Part shown: positions 1-10,928 of the stretch, in pieces
How positions within the stretch are numbered: position 1 is the first letter of the stretch
Layout: each line of letters begins with the position of its first letter
Source: Bacteroidales bacterium UBA1714
GTDB lineage: Bacteria; Bacteroidota; Bacteroidia; Bacteroidales; Paludibacteraceae
DNA: 64,000 nucleotides
Assembly: GCA_002317295.1 (NCBI GenBank)
Contig: DCIY01000022.1
Location: 7,188-71,187 of the forward strand
Direction: 5' to 3'
Made by a program: the position numbers and the translations under genes
Notes under the pieces: model-generated
What the model saw: the letters and a program-made list of their open reading frames with translations, nothing else
Told to the model about the DNA's origin: nothing
Databases searched by the model: none

Positions 1-1464
<1,464 letters not shown>

Positions 1465-1467
1465 TTA

Positions 1468-4400
1468 TTATTCCATCTTGATGGACAAGGCCAGACCTTG
1501 CAATTCGTGTAACAATACATTCAGCGATTCAGGCAGACCCGGTGTAGGCATCGGTTCTCCCTTAACAATTGCCTCATAAGTGCGAGCACGACCGGTAACA
1601 TCATCGGACTTCACGGTCAGTATCTCCTGGAGCACATGGGCAGCACCGTGTGCCTCCAGTGCCCAAACCTCCATTTCACCGAAACGTTGACCACCGAACT
1701 GGGCTTTACCACCCAGAGGTTGTTGTGTAATCAAGCTGTACGGGCCGATTGAACGAGCGTGCATCTTATCATCTACCATGTGGCCCAACTTCATAAAGTA
1801 AGTCACACCTACGGTAGCCATTTGGTCAAATGCCTCACCGGTTCCGCCGTCATACAACTGGGTCTTGCCGGCGCGAGGCAGGCCTGCCTTGTCGGTCCAT
1901 TCGTTGAGGTTATCAAGTGTACAGCCGTCGAAAATAGGTGTAGCAAACTTCACACCCAGTTCACGACCTGCCCAACCGAGGACAGCCTCAAAGATCTGAC
2001 CGATGTTCATACGAGAAGGCACACCCAGCGGGTTGAGCACGATATCCACCGGCGTACCATCTGCCAGGAATGGCATATCTTCTACGCGGACAATCTTGGA
2101 AACGATACCCTTGTTACCGTGACGACCTGCCATCTTATCACCCACGCTAATCTTACGACGCTTGGCCAGATAAACCTTGGCCATTTGGATGATACCATTG
2201 GGCAGTTCATCTCCGATGGTGATATTAAACTTATCCCGTTTGAGGGCAGCATCGAGGGCTTTATGTTTCTCAATGAAGTTCATGATGCAGCGGGTAACCA
2301 GTTCATTGCGGTGAGCATCCATGGTCCAGTCCTCCATCATCACATTGAGGAAGTCTATTTGATTAATGCGCTCACGCGAGAAGGTCACACCTTTGGCAAT
2401 CAGTTCGGTACCGACGATGTCATATACACCCTGGGACTGACGATTCTTGAGCAGTACACAGAGTTTGTCCACCAATTGGTCACGCAGTTGAGCCACTTGT
2501 TGTTGGAACTTCTCGTCCATAGCCAGCAGGGCCAACTTATCCTGTTTCTTTTGCTCGCGATCCTTGATAGCGCGCGTATAGAGTTTACGGTCAATCACTA
2601 CGCCGTCCAACGAAGGAGTAGCCTTGAGTGAAGCATCCTTAACATCTCCGGCCTTGTCACCAAAGATAGCTTTAAGCAGTTTCTCTTCGGGAGAAGGATC
2701 GGTTTCGCCTTTTGGCGTGATCTTACCAATGATGATATCACCCGGAGTGATGTGTGCACCGATACGGATCAAACCGTTTTCGTCGAGGTCCTTGGTGGCT
2801 TCCTCGCTCACGTTGGGGATATCGTTGGTAAACTCTTCCATACCACGTTTGGTCTCACGTACCTCAAGCAGTTGCTCCACCACATGAACGGAAGTAAACA
2901 TATCTTCACGAACGATGCGTTCGCTAAGCACGATAGCATCCTCGTAGTTGTATCCTTTCCATGGGATGTAAGCCACCTTGAGGTTCTTACCCAGCGCCAA
3001 CTCACCATTTTCGGTAGCAAAACCTTCGGTAAGGATTTGTCCCGGCTGTACCTTATCGCCTTTGCGCACGGTAGGACGCAGGTCGATGGTGGTATTTTGG
3101 TTGGTTTTTTGGAACTTGGCCAACTTATATTCTTTCTCAGCAGGATCAAAACTGATAAACTCCTCTTCTTCGTTACGGTCATAGCGAATGCGGATGGTGT
3201 CTGCATCCACAAAGGTCACTTCACCGGTTCCTTCTGCCGTAACCTGAGTACGGCTATCCTGAATCAGTTGTGCCTCAATTCCGGTACCTACGATAGGAGC
3301 CTCGTTACGCAACAATGGAACGGCCTGACGCATCATGTTCGATCCCATCAAGGCACGGTTGGCATCATCGTGCTCCAGGAACGGAATCAGCGCTGCGGCG
3401 ATAGAGGCAATCTGACTGGGTGCCACATCCATGGCGTCAATTTTCTCGGGTTCCACTACGGGGAAATCGGCCTCAAAACGCGCTTTTACTTTTTTGCGAA
3501 TGAACTTACCATTGGCGTCCAGCGGAGCGTTACCCTGGGCCACTGTCATATTCTCCTCATCCTCTGCGGTGAGATAGAGTACGTGATCGTTATCCAGGTC
3601 AACCACGCCATTCTCTGCCTTACGATACGGGGTTTCGATGAAACCAAGGTCGTTGATTTTGGCATAAATACACAACGAAGAAATAAGACCGATATTTGGT
3701 CCTTCAGGCGTCTCAATTGGGCACAAACGACCGTAGTGGGTATAGTGTACGTCACGCACCTCAAATCCGGCACGATCACGACTCAAACCGCCAGGACCCA
3801 GGGCAGACATACGACGTTTGTGGGTAATCTCTGCCAACGGGTTTTGCTGGTCCATGAACTGGCTCAGGGCGTTGGTACCAAAGTACGAATTGATGACCGA
3901 CGAGATAGCCTTGGCATTAATGAGGTCGGTAGGGGTAAATACCTCGTTATCGCGCACGTTCATGCGCTCACGGATGGTACGTCCCATGCGAGACAGGCCG
4001 ACTCCAAACTGGTTGAACAACTGTTCACCCACCGTGCGCACACGACGGTTGGACAGGTGGTCAATATCGTCCACTTCGGCATTGGAGTTAATGAGTTGCA
4101 CCAGGTACTTGATGATTTCGATCATATCATCCTTGGTCAGTACACGGGTATCTTCCGGAATGGACATATTCAATTTACGGTTGATACGATAGCGACCTAC
4201 TTCGCCCAGGTCGTAACGTTTCTCGCTGAAGAACAGGTTCATGATCATTTCGCGAGCCGTAGCATCATCAGCCGGTTCTGCATTACGCAACTGACGATAG
4301 ATATAGAGAACCGCCTCTTTTTCAGAGTGCGATGGGTCTTTCTGCAGGGTGTTGAAGATAATCGAGAAGTCGGCTTCACGGGCCTCATCCTTGTGGAGGA

Positions 4401-5280
4401 GGATCGTTTTGGTGCCGGCCTCAATGATGCGTTCCACCAGTTCTGCGGTCAGAACCGTTTCGCGGTCAATGATTACCTCATTACGTTCAATGGATACCAC
4501 CTCACCGGTATCTTCATCCACAAAATCTTCCGACCAACTCTTGAGCACATTGCCGGCGAGGGTTCTACCGACAGCCTCTTCGAGGTTCTCCCGGGTGCAA
4601 GTGATTTCCTGAGCCAGATCGAAGCAGTCAAGAATATCCTTATCGCTCTCGAAACCAATGGCACGAAGGAGCGTGGTGACGGGTAATTTCTTTTTACGAT
4701 CGATGTAGGCATACATCACTTTATTGATATCCGTGGCAAACTCGATCCACGAACCGCGGAATGGGATGATACGTGCCGAATAAAGTTTGGTTCCGTTAGA
4801 GTGCATCGAGGTACCAAAGAACACACCGGGCGAACGGTGCAATTGGCTGACGATAACGCGCTCGGCACCATTGATGACAAAGGTACCCTTGGGGGTCATA
4901 TACGGTATCGTTCCCAGGAAGACATCCTGAATCACGGTATCAAAATCCTCGTGATCGGGGTCGGTACAGTACAGTTTAAGTTTTGCCTTCAAAGGCACAC
5001 TAAAGGTCAAACCGCGTTGTAAGCACTCTTCGATGGAGTAACGGGGTTGATCCACATAATAATCCAAAAACTCAAGGATGAAGTTATTTCGCGTATCCGC
5101 AATGGGGAAGTTCTCCTTAAACACCCGGTATAAGCCTTCCTTACGGCGTTGCTCGGGGGTTGAGTTCATCTGAACGAACTCACGGAACGACTTTATCTGA
5201 ATATCCAAAAAGTCAGGGTACGGAAACTGCTTCTGCATCGCCGAAAAGTTGACTCGTTGGGTTTTGAGGTTAGTAGCCAT
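1468..5280 (-). CDS. rpoB: RNA polymerase beta subunit
   Basis: Second catalytic subunit of RNA polymerase, 1270 aa (E. coli has 1342; the difference is lineage inserts). Clear landmarks are the rifampicin-pocket segment [16 protein letters not shown] with SALGPGGL, the [11 protein letters not shown] block, the [10 protein letters not shown] block and the C-terminal [15 protein letters not shown]. The aspartate, histidine and serine at the usual rifampicin-resistance positions are the susceptible forms. The start [13 protein letters not shown] follows a 147-bp gap after rplL that contains an attenuator-like hairpin, so beta expression can be set below that of L7/L12. Confidence 0.98.
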   Translation of the reverse strand: MATNLKTQRVNFSAMQKQFPYPDFLDIQIKSFREFVQMNSTPEQRRKEGLYRVFKENFPIADTRNNFILEFLDYYVDQPRYSIEECLQRGLTFSVPLKAKLKLYCTDPDHEDFDTVIQDVFLGTIPYMTPKGTFVINGAERVIVSQLHRSPGVFFGTSMHSNGTKLYSARIIPFRGSWIEFATDINKVMYAYIDRKKKLPVTTLLRAIGFESDKDILDCFDLAQEITCTRENLEEAVGRTLAGNVLKSWSEDFVDEDTGEVVSIERNEVIIDRETVLTAELVERIIEAGTKTILLHKDEAREADFSIIFNTLQKDPSHSEKEAVLYIYRQLRNAEPADDATAREMIMNLFFSEKRYDLGEVGRYRINRKLNMSIPEDTRVLTKDDMIEIIKYLVQLINSNAEVDDIDHLSNRRVRTVGEQLFNQFGVGLSRMGRTIRERMNVRDNEVFTPTDLINAKAISSVINSYFGTNALSQFMDQQNPLAEITHKRRMSALGPGGLSRDRAGFEVRDVHYTHYGRLCPIETPEGPNIGLISSLCIYAKINDLGFIETPYRKAENGVVDLDNDHVLYLTAEDEENMTVAQGNAPLDANGKFIRKKVKARFEADFPVVEPEKIDAMDVAPSQIASIAAALIPFLEHDDANRALMGSNMMRQAVPLLRNEAPIVGTGIEAQLIQDSRTQVTAEGTGEVTFVDADTIRIRYDRNEEEEFISFDPAEKEYKLAKFQKTNQNTTIDLRPTVRKGDKVQPGQILTEGFATENGELALGKNLKVAYIPWKGYNYEDAIVLSERIVREDMFTSVHVVEQLLEVRETKRGMEEFTNDIPNVSEEATKDLDENGLIRIGAHITPGDIIIGKITPKGETDPSPEEKLLKAIFGDKAGDVKDASLKATPSLDGVVIDRKLYTRAIKDREQKKQDKLALLAMDEKFQQQVAQLRDQLVDKLCVLLKNRQSQGVYDIVGTELIAKGVTFSRERINQIDFLNVMMEDWTMDAHRNELVTRCIMNFIEKHKALDAALKRDKFNITIGDELPNGIIQMAKVYLAKRRKISVGDKMAGRHGNKGIVSKIVRVEDMPFLADGTPVDIVLNPLGVPSRMNIGQIFEAVLGWAGRELGVKFATPIFDGCTLDNLNEWTDKAGLPRAGKTQLYDGGTGEAFDQMATVGVTYFMKLGHMVDDKMHARSIGPYSLITQQPLGGKAQFGGQRFGEMEVWALEAHGAAHVLQEILTVKSDDVTGRARTYEAIVKGEPMPTPGLPESLNVLLHELQGLALSIKME

Positions 5281-5360
5281 TGTTATTTAAAGTTATTTAA
5301 CAAAAAAAGCCAATTTTTTATTAAAATTTTAACATAATTAAGAATAGGTCTATTTTCAGA

Positions 5361-5401
5361 GAAAAAGGTTTAGACCCCGATTTTTGGTCGGGATCTAAAC
5401 C
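5361..5401 (-). terminator. attenuator-like hairpin between rplL and rpoB
   Basis: On the minus strand a 14-bp stem (arms 5388-5401 and 5367-5380, one G-U pair, 7-nt loop) is followed at once by TTTTTC (5366-5361), which has the form of an intrinsic terminator. A smaller hairpin with CCAG/CTGG arms lies just upstream at 5407-5420. Position matches the rplJL-rpoBC attenuator known in enterobacteria, where most transcripts stop before rpoB. The remaining gap down to 5281 is AT-rich with no clear promoter. Confidence 0.8.
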
Positions 5402-5427
5402 TGTAACCAGCAATAACTGGTGGTTGA

Positions 5428-5805
5428 TTACTTGAGTTCTACCTCAGCGCCTACTTCTTCGAGGGCTTTCTTGAGAGCCTCAGCAGCTGCTTTGTCAAGA
5501 CCTTCCTTAACGGTAGCAGGAGCAGCGTCTACGATATCTTTAGCCTCTTTCAGGCCAAGACCGGTTTGCTCTTTCACAGCCTTAACGACTTGGAGTTTTT
5601 GTGCACCAGCGGATTTGAGAACTACATCGAAGGAAGTTTTCTCTTCCACAACAGCAGCTTCACCAGCAGCGGCAGGAGCAGCAACTGCAACAGCAGCAGC
5701 GGCGGGTTCAATACCATACTCCTCTTTGAGGACTTGAGCGAGTTCATTAACTTCCTTAACAGTAAGGTTTACCAATTGTTCAGCAATAGCTTTTACGTCT
5801 GCCAT
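5428..5805 (-). CDS. rplL: 50S ribosomal protein L7/L12
   Basis: Stalk protein that recruits translation GTPases to the ribosome; 125 aa, the usual length. The protein shows the N-terminal dimerisation helix ([16 protein letters not shown]), an alanine-rich hinge around residues 35-50, and a C-terminal domain with [17 protein letters not shown] and the [12 protein letters not shown] helix. It follows rplJ by 57 bp in the conserved rplKAJL order and precedes the attenuator before rpoB. Confidence 0.97.
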   Translation of the reverse strand: MADVKAIAEQLVNLTVKEVNELAQVLKEEYGIEPAAAAVAVAAPAAAGEAAVVEEKTSFDVVLKSAGAQKLQVVKAVKEQTGLGLKEAKDIVDAAPATVKEGLDKAAAEALKKALEEVGAEVELK

Positions 5806-5862
5806 AGTTGTATAATTTTAAAATGTTATTGTTTTAATGTTTGTAAATTATTTTACGCTGAA

Positions 5863-6396
5863 TTACTCAGCTTTTTCACCCAGCGTCTTGAGGACACCAT
5901 GGATGGTGGTACCGCCACTCTGCAGAGCAGAGATAACGTTCTTGGCAGGCGATTGCAACAGAGCAATAACATCTGCGATGAGTTCGTTCTTGGACTTGAT
6001 AGCCGAAAGCATCTCCAGATTTTGGGCACCCAGGTAGATATTTTCCTCTACATAAGCAGCCTTCAATTGGGGTTTAGCCTCTTCTTTGTTTTTCTCTTTC
6101 TTGATGAGTTCCTTAATCAGTTTAGCAGGAGCATTGCCCGTATTGCTAAGCATGAGAGCGGTATTTCCTTTGAGAGCAGCAAATAAGCTGGCGTCAATGC
6201 CTTTAGCCTCGAGTGCCTTGCGGAGCAAGGTGTTCTTTACCATCACCAATTTGATGTCAGCCTTAAAGCATGCACGACGCAAGTCGCTTGTTTTTTGTGC
6301 GTCCAAACCTTCAATATTAGTCAGATAGAAGTGAGAGTACGAACCGATTTGTTCTTGAAGCTCACTGATCAGAGCGGTCTTATCTTCTTTTTTCAT
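5863..6396 (-). CDS. rplJ: 50S ribosomal protein L10
   Basis: Base of the ribosomal stalk, which carries the L7/L12 dimers on its C-terminal helix; 177 aa. The N-terminal half has the L10 pattern DLRRACFKADIKLVMVKNTLLRKAL. Only 14 bp separate it from rplA, so the long L10-binding leader known from E. coli has no room here. It ends 57 bp before rplL. Confidence 0.95.
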   Translation of the reverse strand: MKKEDKTALISELQEQIGSYSHFYLTNIEGLDAQKTSDLRRACFKADIKLVMVKNTLLRKALEAKGIDASLFAALKGNTALMLSNTGNAPAKLIKELIKKEKNKEEAKPQLKAAYVEENIYLGAQNLEMLSAIKSKNELIADVIALLQSPAKNVISALQSGGTTIHGVLKTLGEKAE

Positions 6397-6410
6397 ACTT
6401 TTCTCCTTTC

Positions 6411-7103
6411 TTACTCAATGGATTTGGTATCAATCTTAATTCCCTGACTCATGGTCGAGCTCAGATAGATACTCTTAATATAGGTACCTTTAGATACAGC
6501 GGGTTTGAGTTTAATCAACGTTTGGATGAACTCAATGGCGTTCTCAGCGATGGCATCAGCATTGAAGCTTACTTTACCAATCGAAGTGTGAACGATACCA
6601 AATTTGTCCACCTTAAAGTCAATCTTACCAGCCTTTACTTCCTTAACGGCCTTAGCGACTTCCATCGTTACGGTGCCGGATTTGGGGTTAGGCATCAAAC
6701 CACGAGGACCCAGAACACGACCCAGAGCACCAATTTTACCCATGTATTGGGGTTGGGTGATCATCACGTCGAAATCGGTCCATCCGCCTTTAATCTTTTC
6801 TACAAATTCGTCCAGTCCCACGAAATCAGCACCAGCTTCCTTAACGGCAGCTTCCTGATCGGAACCAACGAGTGCGAGAACGCGAGTTACCTTACCAGTT
6901 CCGTTAGGCAGACTAACCACGCCACGAACCATTTGGTTGGCCTTACGAGGGTCAACACCCAGGCGTACGTCGATATCCACGCTAGCGTCAAACTTGGTGG
7001 TAGTAATCTCTTTTACCAATGCTGCAGCCTCTGCCACAGTATAGAGCTTACCTGCTTCAATCTTCTGGGCAGCAAGCTTTTGATTTTTTGTCAATTTTGC
7101 CAT
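6411..7103 (-). CDS. rplA: 50S ribosomal protein L1
   Basis: L1-stalk protein that binds 23S rRNA near the E-site and in many bacteria represses its own operon; 230 aa, normal length. Characteristic segments are [20 protein letters not shown], the [20 protein letters not shown] signature and the C-terminal [13 protein letters not shown]. It starts 14 bp after rplK and is cotranscribed with it. Confidence 0.97.
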   Translation of the reverse strand: MAKLTKNQKLAAQKIEAGKLYTVAEAAALVKEITTTKFDASVDIDVRLGVDPRKANQMVRGVVSLPNGTGKVTRVLALVGSDQEAAVKEAGADFVGLDEFVEKIKGGWTDFDVMITQPQYMGKIGALGRVLGPRGLMPNPKSGTVTMEVAKAVKEVKAGKIDFKVDKFGIVHTSIGKVSFNADAIAENAIEFIQTLIKLKPAVSKGTYIKSIYLSSTMSQGIKIDTKSIE

Positions 7104-7117
7104 AGTTCTTCGAAGAT

Positions 7118-7540
7118 TTATTTAACAGTAATACCCATGCTGCGTGCAGTACCCTTAACCATTGCCATAGCGCTCTCTACGGTGAAGCAGTTCATATCAA
7201 CCATCTTGTCGGTGGCGATAGCGCGACATTGCTCCTCAGTAATATTAGCGACTTTCTTACGGTTAGGTTCTGCAGAACCCGATTTGATTTTGGCTGCCTC
7301 TACGAGCTGAACAGCTACGGGAGGAGTCTTTACGATAAAGTCAAACGACTTATCGGTGTAAACAGTGATTACTACAGGCAATACCTTACCTGCTTTTTCT
7401 TGCGTTCTGGCGTTGAATTGTTTACAAAACTCCATGATGTTCACACCCTTGGAACCCAAAGCAGGTCCTACTGGAGGTGCCGGATTGGCTGCGCCACCCT
7501 TAATTTGGAGCTTAATAAAACCAGCAATTTCTTTAGCCAT
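7118..7540 (-). CDS. rplK: 50S ribosomal protein L11
   Basis: Ribosomal protein of the GTPase-associated centre; 140 aa. The N-terminal domain contains [19 protein letters not shown] and the C-terminal RNA-binding domain ends [18 protein letters not shown], both standard. It is separated from nusG by 107 bp holding a structured leader that could be an L1 operator, and from rplA by 14 bp. Confidence 0.97.
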   Translation of the reverse strand: MAKEIAGFIKLQIKGGAANPAPPVGPALGSKGVNIMEFCKQFNARTQEKAGKVLPVVITVYTDKSFDFIVKTPPVAVQLVEAAKIKSGSAEPNRKKVANITEEQCRAIATDKMVDMNCFTVESAMAMVKGTARSMGITVK

Positions 7541-7565
7541 AGTTTTGTTTGTTTTTAATAGTTTT

Positions 7566-7597
7566 GGCGATGCGTACGTTACGAAGTAACTCTCGCC
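7566..7597 (-). promoter_or_regulatory. structured leader upstream of rplKA, possible L1 operator
   Basis: On the minus strand an outer GGCGA/TCGCC stem encloses an asymmetric internal loop (GA opposite GTACGCA) and an inner GTTAC-TTC-GTAAC hairpin. It sits in the 107-bp nusG-rplK gap, 25 bp upstream of the rplK start. A short two-helix element with an asymmetric loop in front of the L11-L1 genes is where L1 autoregulatory sites occur in other bacteria. The structure is seen; the L1 role is inferred. Confidence 0.4.
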
Positions 7598-7647
7598 GGG
7601 TTGATAATAAAACTATCGAGTAGTCAAACGGCCCGTAACAATGCCTT

Positions 7648-8199
7648 CTACTCTTTCTCTACTTGGTTGAAACCCAACTCCAGCGGAGTCTGACGATCAA
7701 AGATAGTCACCACCACTCTGAGTTTCCGTTTGTCCTCGAACACATCACTAATTACGCCATTGAATCCGGAGAAAGGACCATCGGTCACTTTGACCTTCTC
7801 GCCGACGAGATAGATTTCCTCGAGCAGCAATTCTTCCGTTGTGTCATCCACGTTACCTACCAGCTTATCGATTTCAGCCTGAGAAACGGGGGCGGGTTTG
7901 GTTGAGGATTTGCCATCACTCAAAAATCCCAACACGTTTGGAATGTTACGCAGCAGGGGGAAACATTCATCTGTGAGGTTACACTCCACCAAGACATAGC
8001 CTGGCAACTTATTACGCTCCTTGATGGCGCGCTTTCCATTGCGTTGAACGACTACTTTCTCAATGGGGATAAGCACCTGGGAAACATACTCCTTAAACAG
8101 AGACGAAGTAACGAGTGCACCTTCGATGTACTCTTTTACTTTGTTCTCCTTACCGCTAATGGCGCGGAGTACATACCATTTTAAACTGCTTTCAGCCAT
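7648..8199 (-). CDS. nusG: transcription termination/antitermination factor NusG
   Basis: Transcription elongation factor that binds the RNA polymerase clamp and couples to ribosomes or Rho; 183 aa. The N-terminal NGN domain starts KWYVLRAISGKENKVKEYIE and includes LPGYVLVECNL; the C-terminal KOW domain shows VTDGPFSGFNGVISDV. It follows secE by 15 bp, the usual secE-nusG order. Confidence 0.96.
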   Translation of the reverse strand: MAESSLKWYVLRAISGKENKVKEYIEGALVTSSLFKEYVSQVLIPIEKVVVQRNGKRAIKERNKLPGYVLVECNLTDECFPLLRNIPNVLGFLSDGKSSTKPAPVSQAEIDKLVGNVDDTTEELLLEEIYLVGEKVKVTDGPFSGFNGVISDVFEDKRKLRVVVTIFDRQTPLELGFNQVEKE

Positions 8200-8214
8200 A
8201 ATTCCAATTAAAAA

Positions 8215-8403
8215 TTAAAACAGGCCGTAGACAAACGTCATAATAGACTCAAAACACCAGTCCATGATCCAGACAATCAGTGCCAGAATGAGGGAAGCAA
8301 TCAATACTACCACCGAGCTTTGTGCCAATTCCTTGCGGGAAGGCCAACTTACCTTGTGAACCAATTCAGTGTAAGACTCCTTAATGTTTTCTACCAGTTT
8401 CAT
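8215..8403 (-). CDS. secE: preprotein translocase subunit SecE
   Basis: Small essential subunit of the SecYEG channel; 62 aa, the short single-spanning form of most bacteria. An amphipathic N-terminal helix with the conserved KVSWPSRKEL is followed by one membrane segment (about residues 30-58). It lies between tRNA-Trp and nusG. The 165 bp between tRNA-Trp and secE (8404-8568) show no recognisable promoter or gene. Confidence 0.93.
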   Translation of the reverse strand: MKLVENIKESYTELVHKVSWPSRKELAQSSVVVLIASLILALIVWIMDWCFESIMTFVYGLF

Positions 8404-8568
8404 ATTTGTAGATTTAATAATTAGTTATTCTTAATTACATTGCGCATCCAATCTGGCCTCGAGACCATCTCCTTTCACAACAAAAGAAGGCGTCATCGAC
8501 GTCAAATGGAAGCATATGTTGTAACAGCACTTTGGTAAATGTCCAATGCAGGACAAGTAACCCAAGTA

Positions 8569-8642
8569 TGGCACGAAAGGCAGGAATCGAACCCACATTG
8601 ACGGTTTTGGAGACCGCTCTCCTACCATTGGAGGACTTTCGT
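8569..8642 (-). tRNA. tRNA-Trp (anticodon CCA)
   Basis: Cloverleaf on the minus strand: acceptor ACGAAAG pairs with CTTTCGT, anticodon loop carries CCA between GGTCT-type stems, and the T-loop is GGTTCGATTCC. Discriminator G and an encoded CCA tail (8571-8569) are present. It sits between tuf and secE, a common place for this tRNA outside enterobacteria. Confidence 0.95.
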
Positions 8643-8644
8643 AA

Positions 8645-8673
8645 GACGCCCGGGGTTCGAAACCCCGAGCGGA
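8645..8673 (-). other. GC-rich hairpin between tuf and tRNA-Trp
   Basis: Inverted repeat with CGGGGTT/AACCCCG arms and a 3-nt loop directly after tuf. There is no following T-run, so it is more likely an mRNA 3' end stabiliser or a processing structure than a strong terminator. It occupies most of the 49-bp gap. Confidence 0.45.
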
Positions 8674-8691
8674 TTATCTCAGACTAACAAA

Positions 8692-9879
8692 TTAGTCAAG
8701 CACTTTCGTGATTTGGCCCGAACCAACGGTACGACCACCTTCACGGATGGCGAAACGAAGACCTTCAGAGCAAGCTACCGGATAGATGAGCTTAACTGCG
8801 ATCTCCAAGTTATCGCCCGGCATAACCATTTCAGTTCCTTCTGGCAGAGTGATTTCGCCAGTCACGTCCATAGTACGGATGTAGAACTGAGGACGATAGT
8901 GGTTATGGAACGGAGTGTGACGGCCACCTTCCTCTTTCTTCAAGATATAAACAGATGCCTTAAACTCCTCGTGAGGTTTCACAACACCCGGGTGGGTGAT
9001 AACCATACCACGCTTAACTTCATCCTTATCGATACCGCGGAGCAACAGACCTACGTTATCACCAGCCTCACCTTGATCCAGCAATTTGCGGAACATCTCG
9101 ACACCGGTAACAACCGACTTCTTACCTTCGCAACCCAAACCGATCAATTGAACCTCATCACCTACTTTGATGATACCGGTCTCAATACGACCTGTAGCAA
9201 CCGTACCACGACCCGTGATCGAGAATACGTCCTCAACAGGCATCAAGAAAGGTTTATCAACGGCACGTGGAGGCAACTGAATCCAGCTGTCAACAGCGTC
9301 CATCAACTCCATCACCTTATCTTCCCATTCAGCTACACCATTGAGTGCGCCCAGGGCAGAACCACGGATAACAGGAGTATTATCACCATCGAACTCATAG
9401 AACGAAAGGAGTTCGCGCATTTCCATTTCAACGAGGTCGAGCATCTCTGCATCGTCCACCATATCGCACTTGTTCATGAACACTACCAAACGAGGAACGT
9501 TCACTTGGCGAGCCAACAAGATGTGCTCACGGGTCTGAGGCATAGGACCATCAGTAGCAGCAACAACGATAATAGCACCATCCATCTGAGCGGCACCAGT
9601 TACCATGTTCTTCACATAGTCAGCGTGGCCCGGGCAGTCTACGTGAGCGTAGTGACGGGTAGCGGTTTGATACTCAACGTGAGCGGTATTGATAGTAATA
9701 CCACGCTCTTTCTCTTCAGGAGCATTGTCGATAGAATCGAACGAACGGAGCTCCGACAGACCCTTCTTAGCCAATACGGTAGTAATAGCAGCGGTCAAAG
9801 TAGTTTTACCGTGGTCAACGTGACCAATAGTACCGATGTTAACGTGTGGTTTCGAACGGTCAAATTTCTCTTTTGCCAT
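8692..9879 (-). CDS. tuf: elongation factor Tu
   Basis: GTPase that delivers aminoacyl-tRNA to the ribosome; 395 aa, full length. G-domain motifs are [21 protein letters not shown] and NKCD, followed by the two beta-barrel domains and the C-terminal GQITKVLD. It lies downstream of four tRNA genes in the same order as E. coli thrU-tyrU-glyT-thrT-tufB. Confidence 0.98.
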   Translation of the reverse strand: MAKEKFDRSKPHVNIGTIGHVDHGKTTLTAAITTVLAKKGLSELRSFDSIDNAPEEKERGITINTAHVEYQTATRHYAHVDCPGHADYVKNMVTGAAQMDGAIIVVAATDGPMPQTREHILLARQVNVPRLVVFMNKCDMVDDAEMLDLVEMEMRELLSFYEFDGDNTPVIRGSALGALNGVAEWEDKVMELMDAVDSWIQLPPRAVDKPFLMPVEDVFSITGRGTVATGRIETGIIKVGDEVQLIGLGCEGKKSVVTGVEMFRKLLDQGEAGDNVGLLLRGIDKDEVKRGMVITHPGVVKPHEEFKASVYILKKEEGGRHTPFHNHYRPQFYIRTMDVTGEITLPEGTEMVMPGDNLEIAVKLIYPVACSEGLRFAIREGGRTVGSGQITKVLD

Positions 9880-9953
9880 AATTCTAGAATTTTAATTTAT
9901 TAACGTTAATAACAAATTTGTTGTTTGTTGTTTGCTTAACTCTTTGTACATAA

Positions 9954-9983
9954 CGCGCAAACGGGTATAGTACCCCTCGCGCG
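9954..9983 (-). other. hairpin in the tRNA-Thr to tuf spacer
   Basis: CGCGC/GCGCG outer arms enclose a GGGTA/TACCC inner stem with a 3-nt loop, within the 127-bp spacer between tRNA-Thr(GGT) and tuf. It could be a processing site separating the tRNA precursor from tuf mRNA. The rest of the spacer is AT-rich and has no clear TAnnTTTG promoter. Confidence 0.4.
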
Positions 9984-10006
9984 AACCTTATAATTAATAA
10001 TTGGTG

Positions 10007-10078
<72 letters not shown>

Positions 10079-10093
10079 ATTAAAAATAAGCTG

Positions 10094-10166
10094 AGCGGAA
10101 AACGGGACTCAAACCCGCGACCCCCAGCTTGGAAGGCTAGTGCTCTATCGACTGAGCTATTTCCGC
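10094..10166 (-). tRNA. tRNA-Gly (anticodon TCC)
   Basis: Acceptor GCGGAAA/TTTCCGC, anticodon stem CTAGC/GCTGG with loop CTTCCAA, T-arm CGGGTTTGAGTCCCG. No encoded CCA. It matches the position of E. coli glyT. Confidence 0.95.
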
Positions 10167-10188
10167 AAAAATTGGGAACCCAATTTTT
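10167..10188 (-). other. palindromic hairpin between tRNA-Tyr and tRNA-Gly
   Basis: A perfect inverted repeat with AAAAATTGGG and CCCAATTTTT arms and a 2-nt loop abuts the 5' end of tRNA-Gly. It has terminator form on both strands, but position within a tRNA cluster makes a processing or attenuation role equally possible. The rest of the spacer up to 10286 shows nothing recognisable. Confidence 0.5.
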
Positions 10189-10286
10189 GCGCAAATCTTG
10201 GCGTCGTTCGGCATAATTAAGTTAACTTATTCTGCGCTCTCTAGCACAAGACTTCCGCGTTTAAAACTGAGGCTTCCGCTATTGGG

Positions 10287-10368
10287 TGGGTGCGGATGGA
10301 TTCGAACCACCGAAGTCGTAGACAGCAGATTTACAGTCTGCCCCATTTGGCCACTCTGGAACACACCC
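10287..10368 (-). tRNA. tRNA-Tyr (anticodon GTA)
   Basis: A class II tRNA of 82 nt with a long variable arm; acceptor GGGTGTG/CGCACCC, anticodon loop CTGTAAA, T-arm GGTGGTTCGAATCCATC. The 3' end continues ACCC rather than ACCA, so CCA is added by the enzyme. Confidence 0.94.
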
Positions 10369-10395
10369 AAAATATTTACAAGATCACTCTCTCAG

Positions 10396-10468
10396 AGCCT
10401 CTAGTCGGACTCGAACCAACGACCGCTGGATTACAAATCTAGTGCTCTACCAACTGAGCTATAGAGGC
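10396..10468 (-). tRNA. tRNA-Thr (anticodon TGT)
   Basis: Acceptor GCCTCTA/TAGAGGC, anticodon loop TTTGTAA, T-arm TTGGTTCGAGTCCGA. No encoded CCA. It is the first gene of the tRNA-tuf transcript, matching E. coli thrU, and lies about 65 bp downstream of a clear promoter. Confidence 0.95.
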
Positions 10469-10532
10469 AATCGATTTACGATTGGACCATGTGCGATACA
10501 TCATTCAAACACATCCAGCGCGAAATCGGATG

Positions 10533-10564
10533 CAAAAGTACTGCTTTTTTTTGACATGGCAAAA
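10533..10564 (-). promoter_or_regulatory. promoter of the tRNA-tuf cluster
   Basis: Minus strand: -33 box TTTG (10563-10560), 19-bp spacer, -7 box TACTTTTG (10540-10533). This matches the Bacteroidota TTTG/TAnnTTTG consensus. It points at tRNA-Thr(TGT) and probably drives the whole minus run to rpoC. Confidence 0.75.
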
Positions 10565-10603
10565 TATTTTCGCAAAAAAATGTAAAAAAAATTCATTTTT
10601 TCA

Positions 10604-10626
10604 AAAAAACAGGGGCAAAAGCCCCC
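10604..10626 (-). terminator. intrinsic terminator after hpf
   Basis: On the minus strand a GGGGC/GCCCC stem with an AAAA-type loop is followed by TGTTTTTTT, 8 bp after the hpf stop codon. It closes the kinase-xer-hpf transcript before the tRNA promoter. Confidence 0.8.
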
Positions 10627-10633
10627 ATTTTTG

Positions 10634-10924
10634 TTATTTTTCCTTCAGTTTTTCAATTTGGCGATCGATTACTTCCAGACAAAGGTCCACTCCCTGTTCA
10701 AACGTATCACAGGTTTTTTCAGCAAACATTTCGGGTCCATTCCCCATCACGCGAACCTGTGTAGTTTTGTTGAGATTGGTTTCCGGTTTGACCACAGTCA
10801 TACGGATTTCCATTTCGGCAGCTTGGTTGTTCAACATTTTTTCAAATCGGGCCGTTTTTTTCCCGATATACTTTTCGAGACGTTCTGCCATCTCGAAATT
10901 CACAGCATTGACGGTTAACTTCAT
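10634..10924 (-). CDS. hpf: short ribosome hibernation promoting factor
   Basis: Small cytoplasmic protein of the HPF/RaiA (YfiA) family that occupies the ribosomal decoding centre in stationary phase; 96 aa. Start chosen at MKLTVNAVNFEMAERLEKYI because it fits the beta-alpha fold of the family; an upstream in-frame ATG would add an unrelated extension overlapping xerC. AAAGGA lies just upstream as a possible ribosome binding site. It starts 4 bp after the recombinase stop and its transcript ends in a strong terminator. Confidence 0.88.
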   Translation of the reverse strand: MKLTVNAVNFEMAERLEKYIGKKTARFEKMLNNQAAEMEIRMTVVKPETNLNKTTQVRVMGNGPEMFAEKTCDTFEQGVDLCLEVIDRQIEKLKEK

Positions 10925-10928
10925 AGTA

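Noticed and set aside
2752..4686. 644-codon plus-strand ORF antisense to rpoB
   Set aside because: It is a shadow of rpoB codon usage; the translation has no recognisable domain and rpoB on the other strand is unambiguous.
8713..9903. 396-codon plus-strand ORF spanning all of tuf
   Set aside because: Antisense shadow created by strong codon bias in tuf; no promoter or family resemblance.
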